Shown in pieces: positions 45,381 to 54,848 of a stretch of 64,000 nucleotides of DNA. The notes beneath the pieces are model-generated. The model was not told the origin of the DNA. It saw only the letters and a list, made by a program, of their open reading frames with translations, and searched no databases. Made by a program: the position numbers and the translations under genes. The DNA lies in NCBI RefSeq assembly GCF_014217335.1, contig NZ_CP060092.1, positions 1,815,501 through 1,879,500 on the forward strand, given 5' to 3'. This stretch comes from Teredinibacter purpureus (GTDB taxonomy: Bacteria; Pseudomonadota; Gammaproteobacteria; Pseudomonadales; Cellvibrionaceae). Numbering within the stretch: position 1 is the first letter of the stretch; every line of letters begins with the position of its first letter.

Positions 45381-46784
45381 ATGTCGGTTGAAATATTAGA
45401 TCAAAAGTCGTCACTCAATCATCTAGAAGAGAGAAGAGTATCACCACTATTGCTGTTTTCCGTGATGTTTGCGCTTTTCCTTGCGGCGATGGACAGTACC
45501 GTTGTTGGCACAATATTGCCGGTGATTAAAGCGGAGTTTTCAAATTCGTCTTTGTACCCGTGGTTAATGAGCGGATTTATTCTTAGCTCTATATTGTCGG
45601 CCTCCGTAAGCGGATTACTGGCTGATCGGTTTGGTGAAAAGTTCGTAATGGTGACAGGCATTGCGATCTTTATTCTAGGTATGGCGCAAGCATTAGCGGC
45701 TTCGTCAATGATGTTGCTGGTAATGTCGAGATTAGTGCAGGGTGTTGGAGCCGGTATGATTACGGTCATGGCCTACACGATTGTAGGGCATCTATTCAGC
45801 GCCGAAAGCCGAGGAAAAATGCAAGGCGTGCTGAGCCTTGTCTGGGGATTGGCAGCCATAATCGGCCCGGTATTTGGCGCTGTTTTTCATGAGCAGTTTG
45901 GCTGGCGATATGTCTTTCTCGGGTACATTCCTCTATCGGCGATTGCGCTCGTTATTGTAGCTGTTATCTATAAAAGAGATGGTGCCGGTGGTGGTAGTTC
46001 ATCACTGAATATTCCGGTAATTTTAGCGTTTACCGCCGGCATAGGCGGCGTCATGCTCGCCATTATGTGGGTTGGCGAAAAAAATTATTTGCGCGCATTG
46101 GCGGCTTTTGGCGGCGGGCTTACCTTGCTTTTCGGTTATGTTCTTCTCGTAAAAAATCGAAAAGATAAAGAACTGCTTCCCCGTGAAGTAGTACTCACGT
46201 GCCCGTTAAGATGCGCCGCACAATTAACCTTTTTAGCATCCGTAGTGTTGTATGCGTCTGTGGTAGTGCTACCACTTTTTATGGCCGAAACGGTTAGCGC
46301 TTCAGCGGGATTGGCTGGTGCCGTAATTGCAGCGTCATCGTTAGGTTGGGTTGTGGGTGCTGGAGTTTCCGGCGGCATGGTACACAAACGTGGGTATCGA
46401 GCCTTGTCGGGGTTTGGCGCTTTATTGTTGGTTGTTGGAACGGGTATTCATGCCTTTATACCGCTCGATGCGGATGTGTGGTTGCGCATCGTTGGCCAAT
46501 TCTTTATAGGGTTAGGTATAGGTTTTTGCGCGGCTATTAGTTTGGTCTTTATACAAAACCGTGCGACCAGCGAAAATATGGGACGGTATACAGCTGCCGT
46601 GCAGTTATTTAGAAATCTTGGTGCTGCAATCGGGATAAACGCTCTAGCGGCGCTGTTGTTGTACATGGGCACTGAGGGCGGGGACGTCCGAGCGTACGCC
46701 CTATGCTTCTACACACTCTTCGCAATCGCAGTCCTTTCATTATTCCCAGCGCTAGGATTACCCGAAAAAGAGGTGAAGGTATGA
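45381..46784 (+). CDS. MFS efflux transporter (DHA2/EmrB-like)
   Basis: This is about 467 residues with some 14 hydrophobic helices. The opening LAAMDSTVVGTILPVIKAEF carries the DHA2-type motif in helix 1, and ADRFGEKFVM is the MFS loop 2-3 motif. It would export a small molecule with proton exchange, presumably the operon product or an intermediate (self-protection). ATG 45381 has AAGGA upstream; an earlier in-frame start would overlap the oxygenase gene. It overlaps the next gene by 4 bases (ATGA). Confidence 0.88.
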   Translation: MSVEILDQKSSLNHLEERRVSPLLLFSVMFALFLAAMDSTVVGTILPVIKAEFSNSSLYPWLMSGFILSSILSASVSGLLADRFGEKFVMVTGIAIFILGMAQALAASSMMLLVMSRLVQGVGAGMITVMAYTIVGHLFSAESRGKMQGVLSLVWGLAAIIGPVFGAVFHEQFGWRYVFLGYIPLSAIALVIVAVIYKRDGAGGGSSSLNIPVILAFTAGIGGVMLAIMWVGEKNYLRALAAFGGGLTLLFGYVLLVKNRKDKELLPREVVLTCPLRCAAQLTFLASVVLYASVVVLPLFMAETVSASAGLAGAVIAASSLGWVVGAGVSGGMVHKRGYRALSGFGALLLVVGTGIHAFIPLDADVWLRIVGQFFIGLGIGFCAAISLVFIQNRATSENMGRYTAAVQLFRNLGAAIGINALAALLLYMGTEGGDVRAYALCFYTLFAIAVLSLFPALGLPEKEVKV

Positions 46785-47347
46785 ATGTAGTGGTAATTAA
46801 TGCAAACCCCAAAAAAAACAGTTTTTGTCACGGTTTAGCCAGCGCTTACGCGGACGGGGCCAGAAATCGCGGAGACGACGTCACCGTCATAACGTTAAGT
46901 GATCTACAGTACGATCCGGTACTGCGAACGGGGTTTGATAAAGACGATATTCTCGAACCTGACTTAAAAACGGTTGAGGACGCTATTGCGTGGGCTGACC
47001 ATATCGTTTTTGTCTACCCAAATTGGTGGGGTGTGATGCCTGCAATTTTGAAAGGTACTTTAGATCGTGTTCTTAAACCGGGGTTTGCCTTTAAATTTGA
47101 AAATGGTGGCGTAATTCCGCTTCTTCGCGGTAAGACTGCATCCTTGTTTATTACGATGGATGTACCGATATGGGTATACCGCTTTATACACCATAACCGT
47201 GGTGCGAAATTGATGCGCGATAACGTGCTTAAGTTCTGCGGAATAAAAACGAGAAAAATAAAATATTTTGGTCCAATTCATTCTTCAAGTGAAAAAAAAC
47301 GTGAGTCATGGTTAGGGACAGCTCGAGCGTTGGCCCTCACAGCCTAA
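46781..47347 (+). CDS. Flavodoxin-fold NAD(P)H:quinone oxidoreductase
   Basis: This is 188 residues with a flavodoxin-like FMN/FAD fold. NANPKKNSF is the phosphate-binding loop, followed by VYPNWWGVMPAILKGTLDRV, the diagnostic motif of the NQO/MdaB/KefF family (PF02525). It could reduce quinone-like groups or supply reduced flavin/electrons to the oxygenases of the operon. It overlaps the transporter stop by 4 bases; 42 bases separate it from the first aminotransferase gene. Confidence 0.87.
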   Translation: MNVVVINANPKKNSFCHGLASAYADGARNRGDDVTVITLSDLQYDPVLRTGFDKDDILEPDLKTVEDAIAWADHIVFVYPNWWGVMPAILKGTLDRVLKPGFAFKFENGGVIPLLRGKTASLFITMDVPIWVYRFIHHNRGAKLMRDNVLKFCGIKTRKIKYFGPIHSSSEKKRESWLGTARALALTA

Positions 47348-47389
47348 ACAATAGACCCAGCGCGGATATCAATATTAAGGGATTACAGT

Positions 47390-48631
47390 ATGGCGACAAA
47401 ATCTGTGGCGTTTTCGAGTCTTCTTGCGGACTATAAAAAATATGCCCCTGCGTGCGCGGGCGAAGTTATTGATATCGTGGAGTCGGGAGATGGATGTTGG
47501 GTTAAGAGTATCACTGGGAATCTCTATCTAGATTTTTCCAGTGGAGGTTTTGGTTATACCGTTCCCGAAATAGCGTCTCCGCTTCGCGCCCAAATGAAAA
47601 AAGTGGCGTTGTCTAGCCGGTTACTTATCTGCCGGTATGTGGGCGAAGTTGTATATAGGCTACAGGATATGGCGCCTGGACGCCTAGATACTTCGTACCT
47701 TTGCAATTCCAGTGGTGAAGGTTTTGAAGGTGCAATAAAACTGGCAAAAGGTCTTTACCCTGCACGAAGAAAAGTAGTGGTAATAGAGCCTTGCACGGGG
47801 TGCACGTTAACCTACGGGTGCCTAGCGAAAGGTGCGGGTGCTGGTTTGTTAGAGTCACTCAATATTGACGTTGAGCGGGTAAATAGCAACGTAGATAATA
47901 TATCGAACGCGATAGATGGAGATACGTTATGTGTCATATTTGATCCCATTTTCACCGGCGAATATTTGGCGGTTATGAGCGATCGAATACAGGACACGAT
48001 ACATGAAAGGGCCAAGGAAGTAGGTGCGTTATGTGTCGCGAACGAATCCGCGACGGGCTTTGCTATAACGGGAAAAACCTTCACCAGTGAACATTTAAAT
48101 TTCGTTCCTGATGTCATTGTCTTCGGCACGCAGCTCGACGGGGGCTGCGTCCCTTTTGGCGGCTATATTACAACATCTGAATTAAATGAGCGTGTTTACG
48201 GTCTTAAAAACCCTACCTTGCATGGCAGTACAACAGCGGCGAATCCACTTGGCTGTATGGCCGCTTGTTTAGTATTGGATTATATTAAAACCCATAATTT
48301 AGTTAATCGACATGTACATTTACAGGCGCTAATTGAATCCAAATTAGTCGATATTACTGAGACTTTATCCGTTCCTTTATCGTGGTCTTGTATTGGTAGT
48401 GTGCTATCCATCGATCTAAGTGAAGCGCTACACCCTAGCCGCGTGAACGCCGTATTCGAGGCGTGCAGTCAAGATGGCTTGATGCTTGAGTGTTTCAATA
48501 GAACCGTACTGCAGTTGAAAGGCGCGTTAATTGTTGGGGAGGGCGAATGGATCGCGGCGCTAGACGTTATCGAAAGCTCGCTCCGCAAGGCAACATCCGA
48601 GCAGGCGCAGAGGGAGGCAGAGGTCGTATGA
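47390..48631 (+). CDS. Class III aminotransferase homologue lacking the PLP lysine (pseudo-subunit)
   Basis: This is 413 residues with full-length class III aminotransferase fold: YLDFSSGGFGYTVPEI, SSGEGFEGAIKLAK, GGCVPFGG and HGSTTAANPLGC. Catalytic residues are missing: the PLP lysine position holds Thr247 (VFGTQLDGG where the partner has LLSKGLTGG), the cofactor-binding Asp is Asn218 (ANE for ADE), and the ring-stacking YHG motif is CTG. Yet Thr281 in HGST is kept, the residue that in this fold reaches the PLP phosphate of the neighbouring subunit. It overlaps the active paralogue by 4 bases. I infer a non-catalytic partner in a heterodimer, like LCB1 in serine palmitoyltransferase. Confidence 0.85.
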   Translation: MATKSVAFSSLLADYKKYAPACAGEVIDIVESGDGCWVKSITGNLYLDFSSGGFGYTVPEIASPLRAQMKKVALSSRLLICRYVGEVVYRLQDMAPGRLDTSYLCNSSGEGFEGAIKLAKGLYPARRKVVVIEPCTGCTLTYGCLAKGAGAGLLESLNIDVERVNSNVDNISNAIDGDTLCVIFDPIFTGEYLAVMSDRIQDTIHERAKEVGALCVANESATGFAITGKTFTSEHLNFVPDVIVFGTQLDGGCVPFGGYITTSELNERVYGLKNPTLHGSTTAANPLGCMAACLVLDYIKTHNLVNRHVHLQALIESKLVDITETLSVPLSWSCIGSVLSIDLSEALHPSRVNAVFEACSQDGLMLECFNRTVLQLKGALIVGEGEWIAALDVIESSLRKATSEQAQREAEVV

Positions 48632-49998
48632 ACAAGCTAAATGATCGTGATCAGGTGGTTGAGGCTTGCGAAAAATATTGGAATCCGGCCGCGGCCGCTC
48701 TCTATCGCATTAGCCATAAAACGTTGGAATCTCATGCAAAAGGTAGCTGGGTATATGACGAAAACGGAGACGCGTATTTAGATTTTGCGTGCTCATATGG
48801 TGTGTTCGTAGTAGGGCATGGCAATCCAGAAGTTATAGAAGCCGCAGACAGTCAAATACAAAAAATAGGCGCTAAAGTGTCGAAATTTCCGAGTGTTGAA
48901 AGTATTACGCTTAGGAAAGCAATCGCTGAAAGTTTACCAGAAGACTTAAACAAGGTTTGGCTGGCTAGCACCGGAGCAGAAGCGTGCGAAATAGCGATGC
49001 GTGCAGCCATGATAATAATGGCACCGCGTAAAAAATTAGTGGTAATCGAAAACTCTTATCACGGTAAAACACTAGGGGCATTAGGTTTTCTTGGCCAAAC
49101 AGCACACCGATTACCTTTTGGCGATTTAATGTCACATATTGAGTACGTACCGTTCGGCGATGTGGCAGCCATTTCGAGCGCCATTGATGACCAAACCGCC
49201 GCTGTATTGGTAGAGCCCATATTGGGTGGGCCGTTTCTTCAAGTTCCGCCTCTAGGTTATTTAAAAATCATTGAGTCTCGTTGCAAAGCGACAGGTACGT
49301 TGTTTATTGCAGATGAAATTCAAACGGCATTCGGTCGTGCGGGTAAGCTCTATGCTATCGATTACGACAACGTCGTTCCAGATATGATCTTACTTTCAAA
49401 GGGCCTTACTGGCGGCGCGACGCCTTTTGCCGCGTTAGTTATGAAGGAAAGCGTGCACAATAGTCTTGGTGAAAGCGAATTCTACGACGAGCGGCTGCTG
49501 CAATCTGAAAATGGCGGAAGCCCCTATGCTTGTAGCGTCGCCTTAGCGGCCATAAATTTTATCACCCGTAATAATTTAATATTAAAATCCGATGCGTTAG
49601 GGGCAAGACTTTTAACAGGACTGCATCGCATTGCCAAAAAATACCCAAAATTTATTATAGAAGCGCGAGGTGTGGGCTTAATGACAGGCCTATGCGTTAG
49701 AAACTCTGCGATTGAAAGCGCGATATCGATGGTGCTAGGAAAAAAGAATGTGCATACAGGGCATTCTCTAAACGAAACCATTGCGCATCCTGTTCTACGC
49801 TTCTACCCCCCTCTTACCGTTACGCCAGACGAGATCGACTTGTGCCTTACTAAGCTTGAAGAGACTATGGCGCAACTTAGCTGTAGGCCTTTTCTAATGT
49901 TTAAAGTTCTAGATGTGATCGCGCGGCGGCAGTACAAAATTCCATCAAAATATTTATATAAATTAACGGGTATAAAACCAATCTATACATTGGGTTAA
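48628..49998 (+). CDS. Class III PLP aminotransferase with complementary interface defect
   Basis: This is 456 residues. Catalytic elements are intact: STGAEACE phosphate loop (114-121), Tyr144-His145 stacking motif, Asp229 in ADEIQTAFGRAGK and Lys258 in LLSKGLTGG. The usual HxSTFGGN segment, whose Thr contacts the PLP phosphate across the dimer, reads LQSENGGS (Glu294 in place of Thr). The upstream lysine-less homologue keeps that Thr. The two would thus complete one active site per heterodimer. The C-terminal extension (about 425-456) is basic. Substrate is unknown; an aldehyde or ketone on the lipid product is plausible. ATGA overlap with the upstream gene. Confidence 0.88.
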   Translation: MNKLNDRDQVVEACEKYWNPAAAALYRISHKTLESHAKGSWVYDENGDAYLDFACSYGVFVVGHGNPEVIEAADSQIQKIGAKVSKFPSVESITLRKAIAESLPEDLNKVWLASTGAEACEIAMRAAMIIMAPRKKLVVIENSYHGKTLGALGFLGQTAHRLPFGDLMSHIEYVPFGDVAAISSAIDDQTAAVLVEPILGGPFLQVPPLGYLKIIESRCKATGTLFIADEIQTAFGRAGKLYAIDYDNVVPDMILLSKGLTGGATPFAALVMKESVHNSLGESEFYDERLLQSENGGSPYACSVALAAINFITRNNLILKSDALGARLLTGLHRIAKKYPKFIIEARGVGLMTGLCVRNSAIESAISMVLGKKNVHTGHSLNETIAHPVLRFYPPLTVTPDEIDLCLTKLEETMAQLSCRPFLMFKVLDVIARRQYKIPSKYLYKLTGIKPIYTLG

Positions 49999-50065
49999 CG
50001 TTTAATTCATCGCTTAGTGAGGGCTGGAATGGGCTCGCGGGCAGTTTGAAAATAAGGATAGGGTT

Positions 50066-52552
50066 ATGGTCTCTACATTGTTTGAAAAGTTACAGGACAG
50101 CACAACAGTTTTCCACTCATTGGATGAGTGTGAGCGCCACCAGTGGGATTTGAACGGCTTTAGCCAATCTGGTTTAGATTATTCGTTTCTTAAAACAGTA
50201 GAAGACTCAGGTATTAATAAGTTAAAGCACCGCTACGCCCTAATCGATGACGCCGAAGGCGAAACCATCGGGCGGGCCAACTTTTATGAAGTTGATATGG
50301 ATTTTACAACGATGGATAAAAAAATGACTGACGGTGTGAAAAAGTCAGTCAAAGCACTCTACCCAGATTTTATGACGTTTAAAGTCTACGAAATGGGAAT
50401 GTTTACCATGATAGGCGAGGCGTTAGATGTTAACAAACAAGAAGATACTGCTTTTTGTCTCGCTCAGGCCGCGCAGCATATGCAAGCCTATTGCGAGGAA
50501 GAAAATGCAGATTTCATGTTAATTCGTGATATTCCTTACGAGAATCTTGAGCTTTACCGGGAAGTGCTAGAGCCTGCGGGTTTTTACCCTGCGTTGGGTT
50601 TTGCCAATGCAAGCCTACCGTTGCGATGGGAATGTTTTGACGACTACCTCATGTCACTGAACAGCAAAGATAGGCATAAGTTAAAAACGGCACTGAAAAC
50701 TGAAGAGAAATTTGGCGTACAGGTAGAAGTGATAAATGATTATTCCACCCTTTCGTCGGAGCTCGAACATCTTTGGAAGAAGGTTAACGCCAAAGCAAAA
50801 GATTATAGCCGCGAACAATTAAACGAAGCCTATTTTATCCAATCAGCAAAATGGTTACATGAGAATAGCGAAATTATAGCCTTTCGTTACGAGGGAAAAC
50901 TCGTTGCGTTTATGTATAACGTTTTCGGTAGTGACGACTATACCATGCTGGACTGGGGGGTTGACTACGACTTTCCGCTCTATAGCAAGGTTAGTCTCTA
51001 TCGAACGGCTTCAGTGTTATCGATAAAGCGTGCGTTCGAATTAGGGAAATCTTGTTTTGAAATGGGTATCACCAACTACATACCTAAAAAATTATTAGGT
51101 GCCACAATGGAGCCCCTTACATATTTCGTAAAACACAGAGATAGTGACGAGTATTCGAAAACGCTTGCGCGGTTGTTAACTGAAAATATTGACCTGCCGG
51201 AAGTTCTTCATGCGAATAAAACAGGTGAACAGACATCGTTCACTGACGTTGATTGGATTGAAATGATCAGGTCAATGCAGGATAACTGTTCGCCGCAAGA
51301 TGTCTTTAAAATTGCGGATAGAGAATACAAGCATAGTCTGTTAAAAATGGGAAAAATATACGGGTTTTACCCGGAGTTTCGATCTTCGCAAAGCTCGTCC
51401 ATTGTCAATGAGAATGGAGAGGACGTTGTGCTTATTGGTACGAACTCTTATCTCGGTTTGAATTCTCATCCAGGCGTTATCAAAGCCTCTGTGGAAGCAA
51501 CCCAAAAATATGGCTCCGGTTGTAGTGGTTCTCCGCTTTTAAACGGCACGTTAGATTTACATGCGAAGTTAGAGAAAGAGTTGGCGGCGTTTGTTAACAA
51601 ACCTTCGGCCGTTCTTTGCAGTACAGGCTACCAAACTAACCTTGCAGCGCTTTCTGCGTTGTGTAATCGCGATACGCTGGTTTTGATGGACGAGCGAAAC
51701 CACCGCAGCCTATACGATGGTGTTCGATTGTCGGGTGCTGATATCGCGCTATTTCGACACTGTGATTTAGCTCATGCCGAGAGAATTCTTAAGCGAAACG
51801 TTGGAAGGCCCTGTTTATGGGTGACCGATTCGGTGTTTAGCATGGAAGGCACCGTAGCAGACCTTTCAACGATGTGCGACTTAAAGGAAAAGTATGGTTG
51901 CCGGTTATTTGTGGACGAATCTCATGCGTTTGGCGTTCTTGGTGAAACTGGGCGCGGTGTATCGGAATTACATAACGTAGTTGACCGCGTGGATATTGTG
52001 ATGGGAACGTTTAGTAAATCGTTGGCCTCTTTGGGTGGTTTTATTGCTGCGAGCGAAGACGTAGTGGAATTTATTAAGCACAAGGCGGGTGGCCATATTT
52101 TCTCGGCAAGTTTGCCCGCCGGTGTGGTGGCAGCTGTACGAGAGTCACTTCGCCTTGTCGATGCTGAGCCAGAGCGTCGTGTGCAACTACTTGAAAAATC
52201 AAAGTATATGGCCGATGCCTTAAAGGAAATGGGGTATATGGCGGAATACAACAATACGCCGATCGTGCCGGTTGTCTTTGGTGATGAAACATTGGCGTTA
52301 GCGGCCTATAAAAAGTTTTTTGAAGAGGGGGTTTTTGTTAACCCTGTCATACCACCAGCGGTGCCAGACTTCCAGTCGGGGTTCAGGACAAGTTATATGG
52401 CCAATCATGAATGGAAAGATTTAGATAGAGCACTGGCTGTTTTCAAAAAGTTACGCCCTTACCTTGTCGATAAAACCCCATTAGAAGGAACTGATATCAA
52501 TGAAAATAACGCTGTTGGAAATAATAAAAACGCACACCAAGTCTCCGCGTGA
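50066..52552 (+). CDS. GNAT-alpha-oxoamine synthase fusion
   Basis: This is 828 residues. The N-terminal part (about 1-400) is a GNAT/FemAB-like acyltransferase domain (MSLNSKDRHKLKTALK, IIAFRYEGKLVAFMYN, LGKSCFEMGITNY). The C-terminal part (about 410-805) is a PLP alpha-oxoamine synthase: GSGCSGSPLLNGTLDLHAKLE region, VDESHAFGVLG, and PLP Lys651 in GTFSKSLASLGG. The family joins an acyl thioester with an amino acid, losing CO2, to give an alpha-aminoketone, as in serine palmitoyltransferase. The fused GNAT could N-acylate the amine. ACP and fatty acyl-AMP ligase genes follow directly, pointing to acyl-ACP as donor. Its 3' end overlaps the ACP gene by 53 bases. Confidence 0.9.
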   Translation: MVSTLFEKLQDSTTVFHSLDECERHQWDLNGFSQSGLDYSFLKTVEDSGINKLKHRYALIDDAEGETIGRANFYEVDMDFTTMDKKMTDGVKKSVKALYPDFMTFKVYEMGMFTMIGEALDVNKQEDTAFCLAQAAQHMQAYCEEENADFMLIRDIPYENLELYREVLEPAGFYPALGFANASLPLRWECFDDYLMSLNSKDRHKLKTALKTEEKFGVQVEVINDYSTLSSELEHLWKKVNAKAKDYSREQLNEAYFIQSAKWLHENSEIIAFRYEGKLVAFMYNVFGSDDYTMLDWGVDYDFPLYSKVSLYRTASVLSIKRAFELGKSCFEMGITNYIPKKLLGATMEPLTYFVKHRDSDEYSKTLARLLTENIDLPEVLHANKTGEQTSFTDVDWIEMIRSMQDNCSPQDVFKIADREYKHSLLKMGKIYGFYPEFRSSQSSSIVNENGEDVVLIGTNSYLGLNSHPGVIKASVEATQKYGSGCSGSPLLNGTLDLHAKLEKELAAFVNKPSAVLCSTGYQTNLAALSALCNRDTLVLMDERNHRSLYDGVRLSGADIALFRHCDLAHAERILKRNVGRPCLWVTDSVFSMEGTVADLSTMCDLKEKYGCRLFVDESHAFGVLGETGRGVSELHNVVDRVDIVMGTFSKSLASLGGFIAASEDVVEFIKHKAGGHIFSASLPAGVVAAVRESLRLVDAEPERRVQLLEKSKYMADALKEMGYMAEYNNTPIVPVVFGDETLALAAYKKFFEEGVFVNPVIPPAVPDFQSGFRTSYMANHEWKDLDRALAVFKKLRPYLVDKTPLEGTDINENNAVGNNKNAHQVSA

Positions 52553-52751
52553 AATATCTGTTAAATCACGTTTTGTGGAAGATTTGGGGTTCGATTCATT
52601 TAGCATGATGCTAGCCATTAGTGATATTGAAGACGCGTTTGATGTTGCTATACCTTCATCGCAGCTCAGCAATCTGTTGTGCGTTAATGATCTATACGAA
52701 ATCATGCTTGAGCTAGAGGTTACATCAACAACAGAGGAGAATGTCGCGTGA
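52500..52751 (+). CDS. Acyl carrier protein
   Basis: This is 83 residues and acidic, with the phosphopantetheine attachment site Ser33 in EDLGFDSFSMM and the usual four-helix size. The start lies inside the end of the synthase gene; GAAGGA 11 bases upstream of ATG supports it despite the 53-base overlap, and such overlap couples their translation. It should carry the acyl chain loaded by the fatty acyl-AMP ligase, whose GTG start overlaps its stop, and present it to the alpha-oxoamine synthase. Confidence 0.92.
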   Translation: MKITLLEIIKTHTKSPREISVKSRFVEDLGFDSFSMMLAISDIEDAFDVAIPSSQLSNLLCVNDLYEIMLELEVTSTTEENVA

Positions 52752-54409
52752 AGGATGTGAATAAAAACGACTACGAAATTCAGCAATCGTTATGGGACCA
52801 TCTAGAATCTTGTGATGATAAAGGCATAGAGTTTTTTATTGAGGATAAACTGGACTTTAACTTTTATTCTTATCAAGAGCTTTACTACCGCTCGCTTACT
52901 GTTAAAGATAAGCTCGAGGCGTTAGGCGTGTCTCGTGGCGATAGAGTGCTGTTGTGTGCACAAAACTCACCAGAGTTCGTTCTCACGTGGTTAGGGTTAT
53001 GGATGCTGGGTGCAGTACCTGTTCCCATGCCGCCTTCAATAACCATGTCTGGCGGAGGTTCATTTAGCCAGCGTGTTGCGCCGCTTTTGAACTTCCACCA
53101 ATTTTTTATCTGTGAACGAAATGATCATATGTTATGGCAGGCTTTGCCAAATGCTGACATGGTCGAGTTTGTAGAAATGAAAAATTTGACTAGTGTGGCG
53201 ATGGTAAGCCCGTTATCGGTTGAGCCTAATCGCGAAAATTCCGTGGAACGCCGTGTAGCGTACGAAGACGATGCCTTTATTCAGTATACCTCTGGAAGCA
53301 CAAGCGCACCTAAAGGCATTATTATTAGTTATAGAAATGTTACTGATAATATTTCGGCCATTACCGAACGTATTGGTGTTACGAGCGAGCGGGATACTTA
53401 TATCTCGTGGCTGCCTACCTATCACGACTACGGCCTGGTGGCCAACTTCTTGATGTGTCTATTTAATCAAATACCCATGGTAATGGTAACGCCGTTCTAT
53501 TTTGTAAAACGGCCATTACGATTTATGGAGTTCGTACAACGATTTCAAGCAACCTGTGTGTGCATGCCGAATTTCGCACTCGAAGTTATCCTGCGAGCCG
53601 TTGCTATAAAGAAACCCAAAGTAGAGGATCTGAATATTTCCTCTTTGCGGTGGTGGTCAGTTGCGGCAGAACCCATTGCGCCCGAAACCATAACGGCTTT
53701 GCGGAATGTGTTAGGTCGGTATGGCTTGGGCGAAGGCGTTATTAACCCGTCCTATGGCTTGGCCGAAGCGACAGTTGGCGTTTCGGGTAACGCGGCCGGT
53801 GGCGAAATTCTTATCGTGGGCGGGGAAAAAAGGTTCGTGGCGAACGGGCCCTTATTGCGTGGTTTTGATTACGAACTACGCGACGTTCAGCCAGACGGAA
53901 GTGGTCGTCTGCATTTGCGGGGGGATAGTGTTGCGAAATGGGCGTATGTTGATGGTGAGCGTGTCGCGTTATTGGATGAAAAAGGGTTTTGTGATACACG
54001 CGATATTGCCGTTTTTAAGGATGATGAATTAATTATCTTTGGCCGTGGTGATGAAATGTTCAGTCGGCGAGGTGAGAATATATTTCCCTACGATATTGAA
54101 TGCTTCGTGCGTAACTATGCTCCACTTCAGGTTCGACGCGCCGCATGTTTTAACCTAGTCGATCCTGTAAACAATAGTGAAAAATTAGTGGTTCTTTATG
54201 AAAGTCGTATAAAAAAAGAGGCGTTTCACACCACTATTAAGCCGGAACTTTTCGCCCAAATTCAAGCCGACACTGGCGTTAAAGTTGACGAGATTTTATG
54301 GGTCCCAGCCCATACCATTCCCGTCACAACCAGCGGAAAAATACAGCGTACTAAGGCTGCGTCTCTGTACACCAGCAGCATTCATTCCTACTCTACAGCA
54401 GCACAATAG
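52748..54409 (+). CDS. Fatty acyl-AMP ligase
   Basis: This is 553 residues of the ANL superfamily with FAAL-type landmarks: QYTSGSTSAPKGIIISYRN, SWLPTYHDYGLV, YGLAEATVGVSG and the GRGDEMFSRRGENIFPYDIE hinge region. The A10 lysine is present (TTSGKIQRTK), unlike the first ligase of the operon. It should activate a free fatty acid as acyl-AMP and pass it to the ACP encoded immediately upstream. The start is GTG 52748, overlapping the ACP stop, with GAGGAG upstream. The gene trio synthase-ACP-ligase forms a complete loading and condensation unit. Confidence 0.92.
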   Translation: MKDVNKNDYEIQQSLWDHLESCDDKGIEFFIEDKLDFNFYSYQELYYRSLTVKDKLEALGVSRGDRVLLCAQNSPEFVLTWLGLWMLGAVPVPMPPSITMSGGGSFSQRVAPLLNFHQFFICERNDHMLWQALPNADMVEFVEMKNLTSVAMVSPLSVEPNRENSVERRVAYEDDAFIQYTSGSTSAPKGIIISYRNVTDNISAITERIGVTSERDTYISWLPTYHDYGLVANFLMCLFNQIPMVMVTPFYFVKRPLRFMEFVQRFQATCVCMPNFALEVILRAVAIKKPKVEDLNISSLRWWSVAAEPIAPETITALRNVLGRYGLGEGVINPSYGLAEATVGVSGNAAGGEILIVGGEKRFVANGPLLRGFDYELRDVQPDGSGRLHLRGDSVAKWAYVDGERVALLDEKGFCDTRDIAVFKDDELIIFGRGDEMFSRRGENIFPYDIECFVRNYAPLQVRRAACFNLVDPVNNSEKLVVLYESRIKKEAFHTTIKPELFAQIQADTGVKVDEILWVPAHTIPVTTSGKIQRTKAASLYTSSIHSYSTAAQ

Positions 54410-54417
54410 GCGCGAAT

Positions 54418-54804
54418 ATGACTATGACAAATCTAGACATGATACGAGATCTCGCTGAAGGTATTATTCCGCAAACAGACAGTTTGGGCGCGCACCAATT
54501 ACCTGTAGCGGAAATGGTGTTAGACGTGGCGGCGAGTTGGCCGTTCGAGCAAGAACAGTTGTTTTTTCAGAGTTTGGCGTATGTTGCCTCTCTTCCACTG
54601 CAGTTTTTCGGAAAAGAGCTGAACGCACTAACGTCCGAAGAAAAGCAGTCTTTTATTGCGCTAATAGCCGAAGTTCCTGAGTTACACCCTTTTTTCGAGC
54701 CGTTTCGAAAATTAATTGTCCTTAATTATTATGCTCTACCGCCGGCTTATGAAGCGATTGGCATGCCTGGCCCGAGTATCGATACGGGCGGACACACCAT
54801 TTAA
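54418..54804 (+). CDS. Gluconate 2-dehydrogenase subunit 3-like small subunit, without Tat signal
   Basis: This is 128 residues. LAEGIIPQTDSLGA at about 12-25 and LNYYALPPAYEAIGMPGP near the C-terminus match the gluconate 2-dehydrogenase subunit 3 family, the small (gamma) subunit of FAD-dependent GMC dehydrogenases. In that family this subunit normally carries a twin-arginine signal and takes the flavoprotein to the periplasm. Here the N-terminus (MTMTNLDMIRDLAE) has no signal. A separate Tat-signal peptide gene ends the operon (58538-58714). The GMC subunit follows 44 bases later. Confidence 0.85.
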   Translation: MTMTNLDMIRDLAEGIIPQTDSLGAHQLPVAEMVLDVAASWPFEQEQLFFQSLAYVASLPLQFFGKELNALTSEEKQSFIALIAEVPELHPFFEPFRKLIVLNYYALPPAYEAIGMPGPSIDTGGHTI

Positions 54805-54848
54805 TAATGGCGTTATAAAAATAAATAATAAAAAATCAGGATATTACC

